DNA of 64,000 bases from Fibrobacter sp. (lineage in GTDB: Bacteria; Fibrobacterota; Chitinivibrionia; Chitinivibrionales; Chitinispirillaceae): contig JAAYEB010000330.1 in the NCBI GenBank assembly GCA_012728995.1, forward strand, positions 1 to 64,000. Direction: 5' to 3'. A program made the position numbers and the translations under genes. This document shows positions 28,927 to 38,102 of this stretch, piece by piece; position 1 is the first letter of the stretch, and each line of letters starts with the position of its first letter. The notes under the pieces were generated by a model. That model saw only the letters and a list, made by a program, of their open reading frames with translations, did no database searches and was not told where the DNA came from.

Positions 28927-29283
28927 GCAGCCCTCCTTTTTAGGTTTTTCTGTAAAAGAATTCGATTAAATCAATCCAAAAATTGAAATTACATCAGAAT
29001 TATTTTCATAATGCAATAGTAAGATTTACACTTTTCAAGTGTCATCTGGACGAATTTCTTTTACATGAACAAAAACGAGGAATTCTGATACCAGATCAAA
29101 ACAGCGGCAACTCTCAGATCAAGTTTTTTGCCACAAAGATTATATCGGGCAGATGATGCAAATCAGACAAGGCGAAAATTCATTATTCCACATCCATGCA
29201 AGAATCGCACGCAGAAATTGTCCTGATTGGGTAATATCCAAATCAGATCTGACAGGTAATTTGTACCAAATATCGTTTTAAGG
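28927..29283. other. 357 bp gap, nothing firm
   Basis: Contains a perfect 6 bp inverted repeat with a 3-base loop at 29028-29042 (ACACTT-TTC-AAGTGT), possibly an operator. A 47-codon frame beginning inside the manA 3' end runs into it on the minus strand but lacks a ribosome site. Confidence 0.4.
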
Positions 29284-30378
29284 TCAATTGTACTTACAGA
29301 GATCATTTTTTTTCGTAAATCCGCCAAGCCTCTGTATTTCGGAAATATCAAAGCCTTTATCTGACAATGGAGCTATGATTTCATCAGGTATGTCCGGGGT
29401 TGTACATATAATAATATCTGTATCAACAGAAGATATAATCTTTACATTTCGGAGTATGAACGGGATAAGGGTCGTCTGTCCTCTGGTCAATTCAAGAGTG
29501 CCAGTGGAATAGTATAGTTTTAGCCTTCCTTTTAAAACAGTCAGGATTTGAAATGAACTTTTTGGAGGAAGCACCATAACTGTTTCATCATGAAACTTGT
29601 ATTGTTCAACAGAGAAATACCGGCAAACAGCCCTGTAAAGATGCTCGTAACCCTTACATGAAACAACCAGTGGATCTACCAGATATGAAGGATAAGATTT
29701 TTTGTCTGAAACTTCCAGAGCCTCTTTTACATGAAGCTGCCGGGAACTTCCTGCCTTATCCTTTCTGTCCCAATCATAGAGGCGGAATGTTGTATCGGAT
29801 GTCTGTTGAATTTCATACAGAAGAGTTTTTCCCATTATGGCATGAACAGTTCCGGAAGGAATCAGATATACCTGACCAGGATAGACTTTTACAGTGTTAA
29901 GCAGACTCAACAGATTACCGTTATTGAGCGAATTTTTTATATCCTGATTGGTTACATCTTGTTTGAATCCAATTATCAGCTCTGAGTCCTTTTGTGCATC
30001 AATAATATACCAACACTCAGTTTTACCGAATCGATCAGTGCCATATTTTAAAACCTGTTCATCATCAGGATGAACCTGCACAGAGAGTTTTTCTTTTGAA
30101 TCAATGAATTTTAAGAGTAAAGGAAAGATTTCAAAGTTTAAATTACCTGTGATTTCCTGTTTAAATTCTGAATAAATTTCTCCAAGAGGTTTACCTTTAA
30201 AGATACCATTTACAATATATGTCTGATTATCATCAAAAGCCGATACTTCCCAACATTCTCCGATTAAAGCATCTTTTGGAACTGCTTTAGCCAGCTTTTC
30301 GAGCAAATCTTTCCCGCCCCATATTTTTTCCTTGAAAAGAGATTTAAAAAGAATCGGCTCTGCGGGGAATTTTGTCAT
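29284..30378 (-). CDS. manA: Mannose-6-phosphate isomerase, class I
   Basis: 364 residues. It interconverts mannose 6-phosphate and fructose 6-phosphate, feeding GDP-mannose synthesis. Family motifs: IWGGKDLLEK near residue 18, GECWEVSAF, LSVQVHPDDEQVLKYG (zinc-binding His), KTECWYII, and the LIPSGTVHAIMGKTLLYEIQQ block with a further zinc His and Glu, then YDWDR. Its ATG overlaps the stop of the STAS gene by 4 bp, so it is the last gene of a three-gene operon with a small membrane protein and a STAS protein. Confidence 0.94.
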   Translation of the reverse strand: MTKFPAEPILFKSLFKEKIWGGKDLLEKLAKAVPKDALIGECWEVSAFDDNQTYIVNGIFKGKPLGEIYSEFKQEITGNLNFEIFPLLLKFIDSKEKLSVQVHPDDEQVLKYGTDRFGKTECWYIIDAQKDSELIIGFKQDVTNQDIKNSLNNGNLLSLLNTVKVYPGQVYLIPSGTVHAIMGKTLLYEIQQTSDTTFRLYDWDRKDKAGSSRQLHVKEALEVSDKKSYPSYLVDPLVVSCKGYEHLYRAVCRYFSVEQYKFHDETVMVLPPKSSFQILTVLKGRLKLYYSTGTLELTRGQTTLIPFILRNVKIISSVDTDIIICTTPDIPDEIIAPLSDKGFDISEIQRLGGFTKKNDLCKYN

Positions 30379-30731
30379 GTACTCTCTTTCTCAAGGACCT
30401 GATTGGCAAACTCATCAAAAGATCTATAAAGATAACCTTCAAAGACAATATCAAATTTGAGTGTTTCGAAAATATAATTAATATATTCATTAGAAGAAAT
30501 GATATAAATCGCACCACCCATTTTTCTTACTTTATTGAGATTATAAACAAGTGCGCCAATTCCGCCACTGCAGATAAAGGTTACATCATCCAGATTAAAT
30601 ACGATCTGGCAAAACCCATCCTCAATTATCTGCTGGATTTCCTTATCAAGAATACGCGCATTTTCCCAATCAACACGTCCCGACGGTTTAACTACTTTGA
30701 ACTTATCAATTTGAGTTACAGAGAGTTCCAT
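30375..30731 (-). CDS. STAS-domain protein (anti-sigma-factor antagonist type)
   Basis: 118 residues, one STAS domain. The phosphorylation-loop area reads LDDVTFICSGGIGALV (~47-62), with a serine where SpoIIAA-type proteins are phosphorylated. Such proteins bind a switch kinase and release a sigma factor or other partner. No kinase or phosphatase partner is in the window. It lies between a small membrane protein (30 bp upstream) and manA (4 bp overlap), which suggests envelope-linked control, but that is inference. Confidence 0.85.
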   Translation of the reverse strand: MELSVTQIDKFKVVKPSGRVDWENARILDKEIQQIIEDGFCQIVFNLDDVTFICSGGIGALVYNLNKVRKMGGAIYIISSNEYINYIFETLKFDIVFEGYLYRSFDEFANQVLEKEST

Positions 30732-30761
30732 AAAACAGCCCCTTTCCCGGGTTTAAGACCC

Positions 30762-30938
30762 TTAACGGATCTCTTCATATTCACCATCGCAAATATCAGC
30801 CCCACTCGCATCAAACCTTTCCGGTTCTTCAGAAGTAGCTGAGATATGCACTTTTTTACTATTTGACCATAGCATTTTTATGATCGTTATGAGAATAACG
30901 ATCAAAATGAGGAATTCAACAACTTTAAACAATGCCAT
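30762..30938 (-). CDS. Small single-span membrane protein
   Basis: 58 residues from the ATG at 30938 (AGGA site); a longer frame to 31016 is less likely. One membrane helix occupies residues ~5-24 (VVEFLILIVILITIIKMLW), followed by a short polar, acidic tail ending DICDGEYEEIR. First gene of the STAS-manA operon and divergent from the MoxR operon. No family recognised. Confidence 0.6.
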   Translation of the reverse strand: MALFKVVEFLILIVILITIIKMLWSNSKKVHISATSEEPERFDASGADICDGEYEEIR

Positions 30939-31100
30939 AGTCCTGCTTTGAAAATTCCCTGTAATATGGTATATTTTAAGTTTAAATAATTCAAGGATTA
31001 CCTTAATACGTAACAACTTTAAAATAATTGTTGTGATCCCAACGTATTAATAAATCAATATTCTGACACAAAAACATGATTTTTTTTAGCGGAGGAGCTC

Positions 31101-32090
31101 ATGGGAGTCGATATCGAACGACTGAATGAGAGAGTAAAAGATGAAGGCAGTTTTGTCACACTGTTAAAAAACGAAATGGGAAAAGTTATTGTCGGACAAC
31201 CTAAAATGGTTGACCGGCTTTTGATAGGCCTTCTTACCCGTGGTCACATTCTTCTTGAAGGAGTTCCTGGACTGGCAAAAACGCTGGCAATTTCTACACT
31301 TGCCAAAGTAGTTGATACCGGTTTCAAGAGAATTCAGTTCACACCAGACCTCCTTCCTGCAGATCTTATTGGAACTATGGTTTACAACCAAAAAACAGGA
31401 GAATTTGTCCCCAAAAAAGGTCCCCTCTTCTCAAATATTATTTTAGCTGATGAAATAAACAGAGCCCCGGCCAAAGTTCAAAGTGCGCTTCTGGAAGCGA
31501 TGCAGGAAAAACAGGTAACAATTGGAGAAACAACATACCTGCTTGAAGAGCCATTTCTTGTTCTTGCTACTCAGAATCCGATTGAACAGGAAGGCACCTA
31601 TCCACTTCCTGAAGCACAGGTTGATCGTTTCATGCTGAAATTAAAAATCGTATACCCTTCACGCGAAGAAGAAAAAAAGATACTTGCGCGCATGGCAGGA
31701 GGAAGTATCCCGGAAGTCAATAAGATTATCACTGTTGACAAAATTATTTCAGCCAGACAGCTTGTAAATGATATCTATATGGATCCCAAAGTTGAAGACT
31801 ATATTGTTAATATTGTATTTGCCAGCCGTGAACCAGACAATATCGGACTTGAAGATTTAAAACATCTTATTTCTTTTGGAGCATCTCCACGTGCTACTTT
31901 GTTTTTATCCCGTGCTGCAAAAGCACATGCATTTTTACGATCACGAGGTTATGTGACCCCTGAGGATGTCAAATCTATCGGCATGGATGTTTTACGCCAC
32001 AGAATTATCACAACCTATGAAGCGGAAGCAGAAAATATCACTTCTGAAGATATAGTTCAAAAGATATTTGATAATGTTGAAGTACCATAA
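31101..32090 (+). CDS. MoxR-family AAA+ ATPase
   Basis: 329 residues with GGAGG before the ATG. Walker A is GVPGLAKT at 54-61, Walker B is ILADEINRAP (~113-122), and the MoxR-typical LLEAMQEKQVTIG, LATQNPIEQEGTYPLPEAQVDRFM and GASPRATLFL follow. MoxR ATPases act as chaperones that insert metals or assemble partner complexes, usually with DUF58/VWA proteins. The downstream genes (TPR, DUF58, M20) are on the same strand and close, matching the usual moxR-DUF58 set. A divergent promoter faces the STAS-manA operon. Confidence 0.94.
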   Translation: MGVDIERLNERVKDEGSFVTLLKNEMGKVIVGQPKMVDRLLIGLLTRGHILLEGVPGLAKTLAISTLAKVVDTGFKRIQFTPDLLPADLIGTMVYNQKTGEFVPKKGPLFSNIILADEINRAPAKVQSALLEAMQEKQVTIGETTYLLEEPFLVLATQNPIEQEGTYPLPEAQVDRFMLKLKIVYPSREEEKKILARMAGGSIPEVNKIITVDKIISARQLVNDIYMDPKVEDYIVNIVFASREPDNIGLEDLKHLISFGASPRATLFLSRAAKAHAFLRSRGYVTPEDVKSIGMDVLRHRIITTYEAEAENITSEDIVQKIFDNVEVP

Positions 32091-32125
32091 TTTTCGGATC
32101 TGAAGCTGTAGTGAGTAATTAAGAT

Positions 32126-33049
32126 ATGAATTTATATTACCTTTCGATTTTAACAGGATTACTTCTGTTCATCGAGATTTTCGCAAACAGGCAGCAGCTT
32201 ACATATGATCCGGAAAAAGGCATAATATCAATCAATAAAAACAGAGACAACAATAAGGATCCCATCACCAAAAGGAATCTAAACACAGGCCAATTTGATA
32301 TCCATTCAAGCCGGCAAAAAGATCCTCCAGAAATCTATTTCCGATCTGGTCTGGAATACTATAAAAACGGTGATTATAAAAATGCATTAAAAAATTTCAT
32401 TTTTGCAGACTCTTCAGATTCTAAACCACATTATACCCTCTGGATTGGTAAAACATGGCGTAAGTTAAAAAATCCTCAAAAAAGCTACCAAACAATGAAA
32501 ATGATTGTTGACAAAATGCCACAAAGTGATGTTGCTGATGATGCTCTGTTTGAAATTGCAATTTATTTCCAGGAAAATAATCATTATGAAAAAGCTTATC
32601 AGGTATATTCTCAATTGATAGAACAATACCCGTTCGGTCTTTCGTTTTCTACAGGAAAAGAACTGCGGGAAATTGCAAGAAACAAACGTAATGAGATGCG
32701 TAACCAGATCATAAATATTCTGGCAACTCTGGGATACGCTGAAAAAAATTTGCCCACCAGTTATCGTATTTTCCAAAAAGAATATGGTATGGAAATAACA
32801 GGTATTGGAGATTCAACAACAATTTCTGCCATTAAAGAAGAATACAAAAAATATATCCAAAAAGAAAATCGCCGAATCAAAAACAACCAGTTGGCAAAGG
32901 AACACATCTCTTTGGCTGTTATTGCTGGATCAACAGGATTGATTAATTTATTATTATTATTTTTCCTGAAATCCAGAATTAAAAATAAAATTCAACATTT
33001 ATCTGAACTGAACAGCATTCTTAATGATTTGGATACAAAAAAAATATGA
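32126..33049 (+). CDS. Exported TPR-like protein in the MoxR operon
   Basis: 307 residues. A signal peptide or anchor (LSILTGLLLFIEIFA) is followed by TPR-like helices (PEIYFRSGLEYYKNGDYKNALKNF, then NNHYEKAYQVYSQLIEQYP). A peptidoglycan-binding-like segment may follow (YGMEITGIGDSTTISAIKEEY, PG_binding_1 style), then a membrane helix near residues 265-285 and a basic tail. It ends in an ATGA overlap with the DUF58 gene. Role is probably envelope-anchored scaffold for the MoxR/DUF58 pair; inference from location. Confidence 0.8.
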   Translation: MNLYYLSILTGLLLFIEIFANRQQLTYDPEKGIISINKNRDNNKDPITKRNLNTGQFDIHSSRQKDPPEIYFRSGLEYYKNGDYKNALKNFIFADSSDSKPHYTLWIGKTWRKLKNPQKSYQTMKMIVDKMPQSDVADDALFEIAIYFQENNHYEKAYQVYSQLIEQYPFGLSFSTGKELREIARNKRNEMRNQIINILATLGYAEKNLPTSYRIFQKEYGMEITGIGDSTTISAIKEEYKKYIQKENRRIKNNQLAKEHISLAVIAGSTGLINLLLLFFLKSRIKNKIQHLSELNSILNDLDTKKI

Positions 33050-33924
33050 TACCCAAAGAAGTACTTCAGAAGGTTCGCAGGATTGAGATTAAAACCAAAC
33101 GGGTTGTAGATTCCATTCTTTCTGGTGAATACCATAGTGCATTTAAAGGAAAAGGAATGGAGTTTTCTGAAGTTCGCGAGTATGTGGAAGGGGATGACAT
33201 TCGAAATATCGACTGGAATGTTACAGCCCGGATGGGTGGACCATATATAAAAAAACATGTTGAAGAACGGGAATTAACGGTAATGTTAATGGTAGACGCT
33301 TCAGCATCAGGAAACTTTGGATCTGTTAATCAGTTTAAGGGTGAAATCGCTGTTGAACTCTGCGCGCTTCTAGCCTTTTCAGCAATCAAAAATAATGACA
33401 GAGTAGGTTTAATAATTTTCACCTCCGAAGTGGAACTCTACATTCCTCCTAAAAAAGGGAAAAATCATGTACTCCATGTAATAAGAGAACTTCTTTATTT
33501 CAAACCAGAAAAAAAAGAAACCAATATTGCTGAAGCCCTGAGATTTTTTAACAGTGTACAAACACGACGAGCTGTAGCATTTCTGGTTTCAGATTTTTTC
33601 TCCTGTCCTTTTGATTCTGCACTTAAAGTTGCTGCTCGCAGGCATGATCTGGTTGCGATTTCTATACATGATCCTCGTGAAACTAAATTTCCCAATGTCG
33701 GATTAATCGAACTGGAAGATGCAGAAAGTGGCGAAACTATACTGGTAGACTCCTCAAACAAACAATTCAGATACTATTTTAAAAACGAGATGGAGAAACA
33801 GTATGAAAAAATAACCTCTGTCCTGAAATCAAATGGAATTGATGAAATTCGAATCTCAACAGAAACAGAATATGTTGAACCACTGGTACGTTTTTTTAAA
33901 AAACGGGAACGTATGCTGCGATAA
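33046..33924 (+). CDS. DUF58-family protein
   Basis: 292 residues, overlapping the TPR gene by 4 bp. The DUF58 signature is present: FKGKGMEFSEVREYVEGDDIRNIDWNVTAR (cited here in outline: SEVREYVEGDD, DWNVTAR), then a von Willebrand A-like part with LMVDASASG (DxSxS near ~85). These proteins are partners of MoxR ATPases in bacterial envelope complexes. The M20 peptidase starts 5 bp after its stop. Confidence 0.93.
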   Translation: MIPKEVLQKVRRIEIKTKRVVDSILSGEYHSAFKGKGMEFSEVREYVEGDDIRNIDWNVTARMGGPYIKKHVEERELTVMLMVDASASGNFGSVNQFKGEIAVELCALLAFSAIKNNDRVGLIIFTSEVELYIPPKKGKNHVLHVIRELLYFKPEKKETNIAEALRFFNSVQTRRAVAFLVSDFFSCPFDSALKVAARRHDLVAISIHDPRETKFPNVGLIELEDAESGETILVDSSNKQFRYYFKNEMEKQYEKITSVLKSNGIDEIRISTETEYVEPLVRFFKKRERMLR

Positions 33925-33929
33925 CTTTT

Positions 33930-35117
33930 ATGAATGATCAGTTAAAGTCAAAAATTAATGAGTTGATTGAATCTGTTTACCCTAAATCAGTTCAGATACG
34001 CCGAACCCTTCACCAAATGCCTGAACTCTCAGGAGCTGAATTTGAAACAGCCCGTTTTATATACTCGGAATTAAGCACAGCAGGTTTTAAACCTGCTTTT
34101 CATTTGAACAAAAATGCTGTAATCACACAATTACATAACAATCAAGGGAAAACAGTTGTTCTGCGTGCAGACATGGATGCTCTTCCAATAAATGAAGAAA
34201 CAGGTGTTCCGTTTACGTCAAAAAAGCCTGGCATAATGCATGCCTGTGGCCATGATATCCACAGTGCGATTCTGTTTGGAGCTGGAATGGTCCTTAATTC
34301 ACTTAAAGATTATTGGAAAGGAAAGATATTGCTGATTTTCCAGCCTTCAGAAGAAGTTGAACCAGGAGGTGCAATTGAACTGCTCAATGCCGGTGCGATT
34401 CCAACTGATGCAAACGGTATCTTTGGACTTCATGTAAGCACCGATTATACTAGCGGTACAATTGGAATAAAAGAAGGTACTGATTATGCCGGAGTTACAA
34501 TTTTTGACATTTTAATAAATGGTAAAGGCGGACATGGTGCTACTCCACAAACAACTATTGATCCTGTTGTCTGTGGATCATCAATAATCATTGCTCTTCA
34601 AACGCTGGTCAGTAGAGAAACATCCCCGTTAACACCAGTCACCTTGACTGTTGGTTCTTTTCACAGTGGAAATCTCAGAAATATTATTCCAGATCATGCA
34701 ACTTTTTCAGGCACTTTGCGATGTCACGATCCTCAATACCACAATGTACTTAAAAGTCGAATTGAGCAGATGGTAAAATCTATTGCAGCTTCATTCAGAG
34801 CCAATGCGCAGATAACATTCAAAGATTCTTACCCACCAAATTATAACGATCCGCATTTATCAAAGCGATTTATAAAATCCATAAAATCTATTGCCGACTG
34901 CAATATTATTATCAGATCTGATCCAATAATGTATGCTGAAGACTTTGCTTATTACCAGCAAAAAATCCCTGGCGTATATGCTCACTTAGGAGTTAAACCA
35001 AAAGGAGAAAACTGGAATGGGTATGGAATTCATACCTCAAAATTCAATCCTGATGAATTTTCCATTAAAGCCGGAATTGCAGCCCATGTTGCATTTACAC
35101 TAGATGTGTTGAACTGA
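33930..35117 (+). CDS. M20-family amidohydrolase
   Basis: 395 residues. Zinc-peptidase family M20D (hippurate/N-acyl-amino-acid hydrolase group). Motifs: RADMDALPI, CGHDIHSA with metal-binding Cys/His/Asp, PSEEVEPGGAIELLNAGAI, and GGHGATPQTTIDPV in the dimerisation domain, with the late EDFAYYQQKIPGVYAHLG. It removes acyl groups from amino acids or small peptides. Starts 5 bp after DUF58, last gene of the operon, and ends inside a hairpin shared with the converging EIIA gene. Confidence 0.88.
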   Translation: MNDQLKSKINELIESVYPKSVQIRRTLHQMPELSGAEFETARFIYSELSTAGFKPAFHLNKNAVITQLHNNQGKTVVLRADMDALPINEETGVPFTSKKPGIMHACGHDIHSAILFGAGMVLNSLKDYWKGKILLIFQPSEEVEPGGAIELLNAGAIPTDANGIFGLHVSTDYTSGTIGIKEGTDYAGVTIFDILINGKGGHGATPQTTIDPVVCGSSIIIALQTLVSRETSPLTPVTLTVGSFHSGNLRNIIPDHATFSGTLRCHDPQYHNVLKSRIEQMVKSIAASFRANAQITFKDSYPPNYNDPHLSKRFIKSIKSIADCNIIIRSDPIMYAEDFAYYQQKIPGVYAHLGVKPKGENWNGYGIHTSKFNPDEFSIKAGIAAHVAFTLDVLN

Positions 35118-35131
35118 TCCTGAGATCAGTT
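35112..35131. terminator. Convergent terminator hairpin over both stop codons
   Basis: AACTGATC-CTGA-GATCAGTT: eight perfect pairs with a 4-base loop. It includes the M20 gene stop (TGA at 35115-35117) and abuts the EIIA stop (35131-35133); a T-rich stretch follows on the plus strand. A compact bidirectional terminator. Confidence 0.6.
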
Positions 35132-35598
35132 TATTCAATGTACTTTTCTTCGCTTTTTTTAATTATATCTAGAAATTGTTCAACAGTTTCAGCCGAAAAG
35201 AGTTTTTCCCTTACATCCTCATAGGCCATTATACTCGACAGAGAAGAAAGAATCTGTGTATGCTCAGTGGAAGTGTTTGCAGGTGAAATCAACATAAAGA
35301 TCAGATGAACCGGCTGATCATCAATAGCACCAAACTCTATACCATTTACCGAACGTGCAGCAACCATATAAAGTCTGTCTATTCCTGTTATTCTCGCATG
35401 TGGAATTGCTATTCCATAACCAATTCCAGTCGACATATCAGATTCACGTTCAAGAATCAGTCTTGAAATCTGCTCACCGTTATCAAGTCCATACAATGAA
35501 GCCATAAATTTTGCTGTCTGACGAAGTACCTGGTCTTTTTCGGTACTTTTCAGATCAATTAGAATTGAGCTTTTTTGAAGAAGATCCTGAATTTTCAC
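35131..35598 (-). CDS. ptsN: PTS nitrogen-type EIIA protein
   Basis: 155 residues, from a GTG at 35598 with AAAGGA upstream. It is an EIIA(Ntr)/fructose-type domain and keeps the phospho-acceptor histidine: GIAIPHARI, His67. It is the usual form of a phosphorelay regulator that senses PEP/nitrogen state. HPr or EI genes are not in the window. It is followed upstream by a small membrane protein gene on the same strand. Compare the EIIA part of the 10260-11654 fusion, where this His is Gln. Confidence 0.88.
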   Translation of the reverse strand: MKIQDLLQKSSILIDLKSTEKDQVLRQTAKFMASLYGLDNGEQISRLILERESDMSTGIGYGIAIPHARITGIDRLYMVAARSVNGIEFGAIDDQPVHLIFMLISPANTSTEHTQILSSLSSIMAYEDVREKLFSAETVEQFLDIIKKSEEKYIE

Positions 35599-35617
35599 TC
35601 ACATTCCTTTGAATATA

Positions 35618-35845
35618 TTAATTATCCATCGAACTCCGTTTTTTCCTGCGTTGTGTAGCCACAAGCACTCTGCCTGTAATATACACAATCAATCCGGCTA
35701 CTGTTATTCCAAATGCGATTTGGGGCAGAACCGAACCGGAAAAACGAGTCTGCATGTAAAACAATAATCCAGCAACTGCAATAAAAAAACCCACCAGCAT
35801 CAACACAAGGCCATGCCCGGATAGCCATAAAAAAATGTTTTTCAT
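35618..35845 (-). CDS. Small two-span membrane protein
   Basis: 75 residues. Two membrane helices, ~8-28 (LSGHGLVLMLVGFFIAVAG) and ~42-63 (IAFGITVAGLIVYITGRVL), with a basic tail RRKKRSS. ATG at 35845. It lies 20 bp upstream of the ptsN-like gene on the same strand. No family recognised. Confidence 0.65.
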   Translation of the reverse strand: MKNIFLWLSGHGLVLMLVGFFIAVAGLLFYMQTRFSGSVLPQIAFGITVAGLIVYITGRVLVATQRRKKRSSMDN

Positions 35846-36063
35846 ACATGCATCCTGTTCTATCCAGCAATAAACTGTTAAATTAAATCAAGATTCTATA
35901 TTTTCAAATTTCCTTAAGAGTAATTTCACAGTCGTTGCATATCAACATGCTCTATACCTTTATTAAGCGGTACATTAGTTTAACCACCTCCAGTTAATTT
36001 CAAGCATTCAGATAAAATGATTTCTGACCAGCATCCCTTTCAAATACACATCAACAGATTAAG

Positions 36064-37044
36064 TTAATTATCCTGGAATGGACATATAAGCTTTTTCCAG
36101 ATATCCTCAGAAATTAAGTGGAGTTTATCAAGAATTTCTTTAGTATTTTCCGGATCTGCAACAGTTATTCTGATCTCCAGCCGATTCTTCTCAAAAGCTT
36201 CGGATGGTTTGAATTGAACCCTGACTGGATCAGGATTTATAATTTTTTCCAGCTTTTTCCAGGATTCTTTAACCCTCATGAAGTTTGGAAATTTCATCGT
36301 AAAAACCAGATCTCGAATTTTTGCCATCTTTTGAGGATCATTCAATTTCCTGTTTTCACTAATTTTAACAAAACTTTCATTTTCCAGAATATTTTTAACA
36401 CTGCATCTTTTACTATAAGCTAATTGCGGCAACCATTCCAGAAGCTCCTTTTGAGTTTGCCGGGTAAATGAAAACATTGAAAAAAGATCAAGTATAGCAT
36501 CTGAATCCTTATCAAGAAGTAAAAGATCGGATATTAAACCAATGTCCAGTTTCCCTGACTCAACAGCATCAATCACTTTTTCCGGACAATTTTGTAATAA
36601 TTCAATACTCTGCCTTTCATGTTTGTTAACTCCAAGATCTCCAAGTGCAGAAACATATTGATTTTTAGCGTATTTGCTTTTAAGCCAGCGAGAAAAAACA
36701 ATTTTTTCTCTTAATTCCAGATATCTGTTCTTGTTTAAGTGAATCCTTAACAAACCGGCTGTATTTTCCTGATATGGCATTTCTGCAATGCAGCAAACAC
36801 ATTTTTTTATATTTTTATTTTTTAATGCAATTAATCGCTTGCATCCATCTATAATTATGAATCTGCCACCCGCCGACATTACAATAAGCGGGAAAAACAG
36901 ATCCTGATCTGTTTTTCTTTTACAGGTTTTAGGATCAAACAACTGCTCTGGAATTACCAGTTTTGAATCAGGTATTTCTGATATTATCAGTTTTTTGGGT
37001 TCAAACCGGATTGCAGAAACTGGTGACTGAGATGAATCTTTCAT
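36064..37044 (-). CDS. Solitary ParB-like nuclease-domain protein
   Basis: 326 residues. The N-terminal part resembles a ParB/Spo0J domain: LFFPLIVMSAGGRFIIIDGCKRLIALKN matches the P-L-x-V...G-x-(Y/F)-x-(I/L)-I-D-G-x-(R/K)-R core, followed by helical stretches as in the ParB HTH region. There is no ParA gene alongside and no parS site was noted. The start overlaps the end of a GT2 gene by 44 bp on the same strand. It could be a chromosome-partition factor or a ParB-domain protein used for something else (some ParB-like domains act as CTPases or nucleases). Confidence 0.6.
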   Translation of the reverse strand: MKDSSQSPVSAIRFEPKKLIISEIPDSKLVIPEQLFDPKTCKRKTDQDLFFPLIVMSAGGRFIIIDGCKRLIALKNKNIKKCVCCIAEMPYQENTAGLLRIHLNKNRYLELREKIVFSRWLKSKYAKNQYVSALGDLGVNKHERQSIELLQNCPEKVIDAVESGKLDIGLISDLLLLDKDSDAILDLFSMFSFTRQTQKELLEWLPQLAYSKRCSVKNILENESFVKISENRKLNDPQKMAKIRDLVFTMKFPNFMRVKESWKKLEKIINPDPVRVQFKPSEAFEKNRLEIRITVADPENTKEILDKLHLISEDIWKKLICPFQDN

Positions 37045-37846
37045 ATAATTTAATATTTCCTCTTTTTAAATATCCGTTAGCTACAATCCTGGCTTTTTTC
37101 TCAAGCATATTACTGACCATCACTCTTTTTTGTTCAGGCAGCGACTTGTCCAGTAATAGCCCCATAAGGCTCCTGATTCTGAATCTATCCAGACCCATTA
37201 CAGATGAGGATAGTTGGTCGGGATGCCCACCATATCTTTTCAGGAGTTTTTCATTAACAAGGCCAACCAATTCTTTGCAGCAGATCCTTAACCACAAATC
37301 ATAATCTTCACATGCCGGTATGGATTCATTAAATCCGCCAACCTCATTAAAAAGTTCACGCTCAATCATAACTGATGATGGAGTTATCATGCAACGCTGC
37401 AAACTTGCATCAAACAGATTTCCCTGAAATTTATGATGAGTCCGTGGTGGATTAACCTGTTTTCCATTCCGGATCCAGATCTCGTTTGTCTGTACTATCC
37501 TGTACTCAGGATTCTTTTTTATCCATTTTGTCTGTATTTCAAGTTTTTGCGGCATCCATTCATCATCAGAATCAAGAAACGCAATCCACTTTCCTTTAGA
37601 ATGGTTTACACCAAAATTTCTTGCCCTGGAAACACCATTATTTAAAGAAATACGGTAATAAATCAAACTTTTCCGCTTTTTAATTATCTCTAAATCCAAA
37701 GTTCCATCATCAGACCCATCATCAACAACAATTAATTCATAATCAGTAAATGTTTGGGTTAAAACTGAATTTATTGCCCTTTCAAGAACATTTTTCCGAT
37801 TATATGTGGGTATTATTACAGAAACATAAGGCATATACTGATCCAT
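37001..37846 (-). CDS. Family 2 glycosyltransferase
   Basis: 281 residues. GT-A fold with the N-terminal SVIIPTYNRKNVLERAINSVL, the sugar-nucleotide-binding VVDDGSDDGT and the metal-binding DSDDEW near residue 92, then the acceptor-loop CEDYDLWLR. It transfers sugar from a nucleotide donor to a lipid or glycan in the cytoplasm. Acceptor unknown. It is upstream of the ParB-like gene with a 44 bp overlap. A 255 bp gap separates it from the 758-residue protein. Confidence 0.88.
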   Translation of the reverse strand: MDQYMPYVSVIIPTYNRKNVLERAINSVLTQTFTDYELIVVDDGSDDGTLDLEIIKKRKSLIYYRISLNNGVSRARNFGVNHSKGKWIAFLDSDDEWMPQKLEIQTKWIKKNPEYRIVQTNEIWIRNGKQVNPPRTHHKFQGNLFDASLQRCMITPSSVMIERELFNEVGGFNESIPACEDYDLWLRICCKELVGLVNEKLLKRYGGHPDQLSSSVMGLDRFRIRSLMGLLLDKSLPEQKRVMVSNMLEKKARIVANGYLKRGNIKLYERFISVTSFCNPV

Positions 37847-38050
37847 TTCAAGCTTATTAAAATATGATCAGCGCATTATTTATCAAAGTTGATTATCATG
37901 AAACGGAAAATATGAAACTGTAAGGCAACAGCTAAAGTCACAAATCCGTGGGCGTAATAACCCAAAGATAATTTACTGCAAAAATCAGGTTTCACATGAC
38001 GGGTAATTGGCTATTTTTTGGATATCCATCACAAGGAATAAGTATAGTCA

Positions 38051-38086
38051 GGCGAAACCGGAACAAAACTGTTTCCGATTACGCCC
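38051..38086. terminator. Stem-loop 17 bp after the 758-residue protein gene
   Basis: Imperfect hairpin: GGCG (38051-38054) with CGCC, and CCGGAACA with TGTTTCCG around an AAAC loop. There is no T-tract, so it may be a 3' stabiliser rather than a terminator. Confidence 0.4.
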
Positions 38087-38102
38087 AACATATTAAAAAC
38101 AT

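Noticed and set aside
29163-29306. 47-codon minus-strand frame from inside the manA 3' end
   Set aside because: No ribosome site, ends at a TAA without homology, and shares sequence with manA in another frame.
37890-38050. Possible riboswitch upstream of the glycosyltransferase
   Set aside because: Some G+C-rich pairing is visible on both strands, but it does not fit c-di-GMP, cobalamin or TPP consensus by eye. A covariance search would decide.
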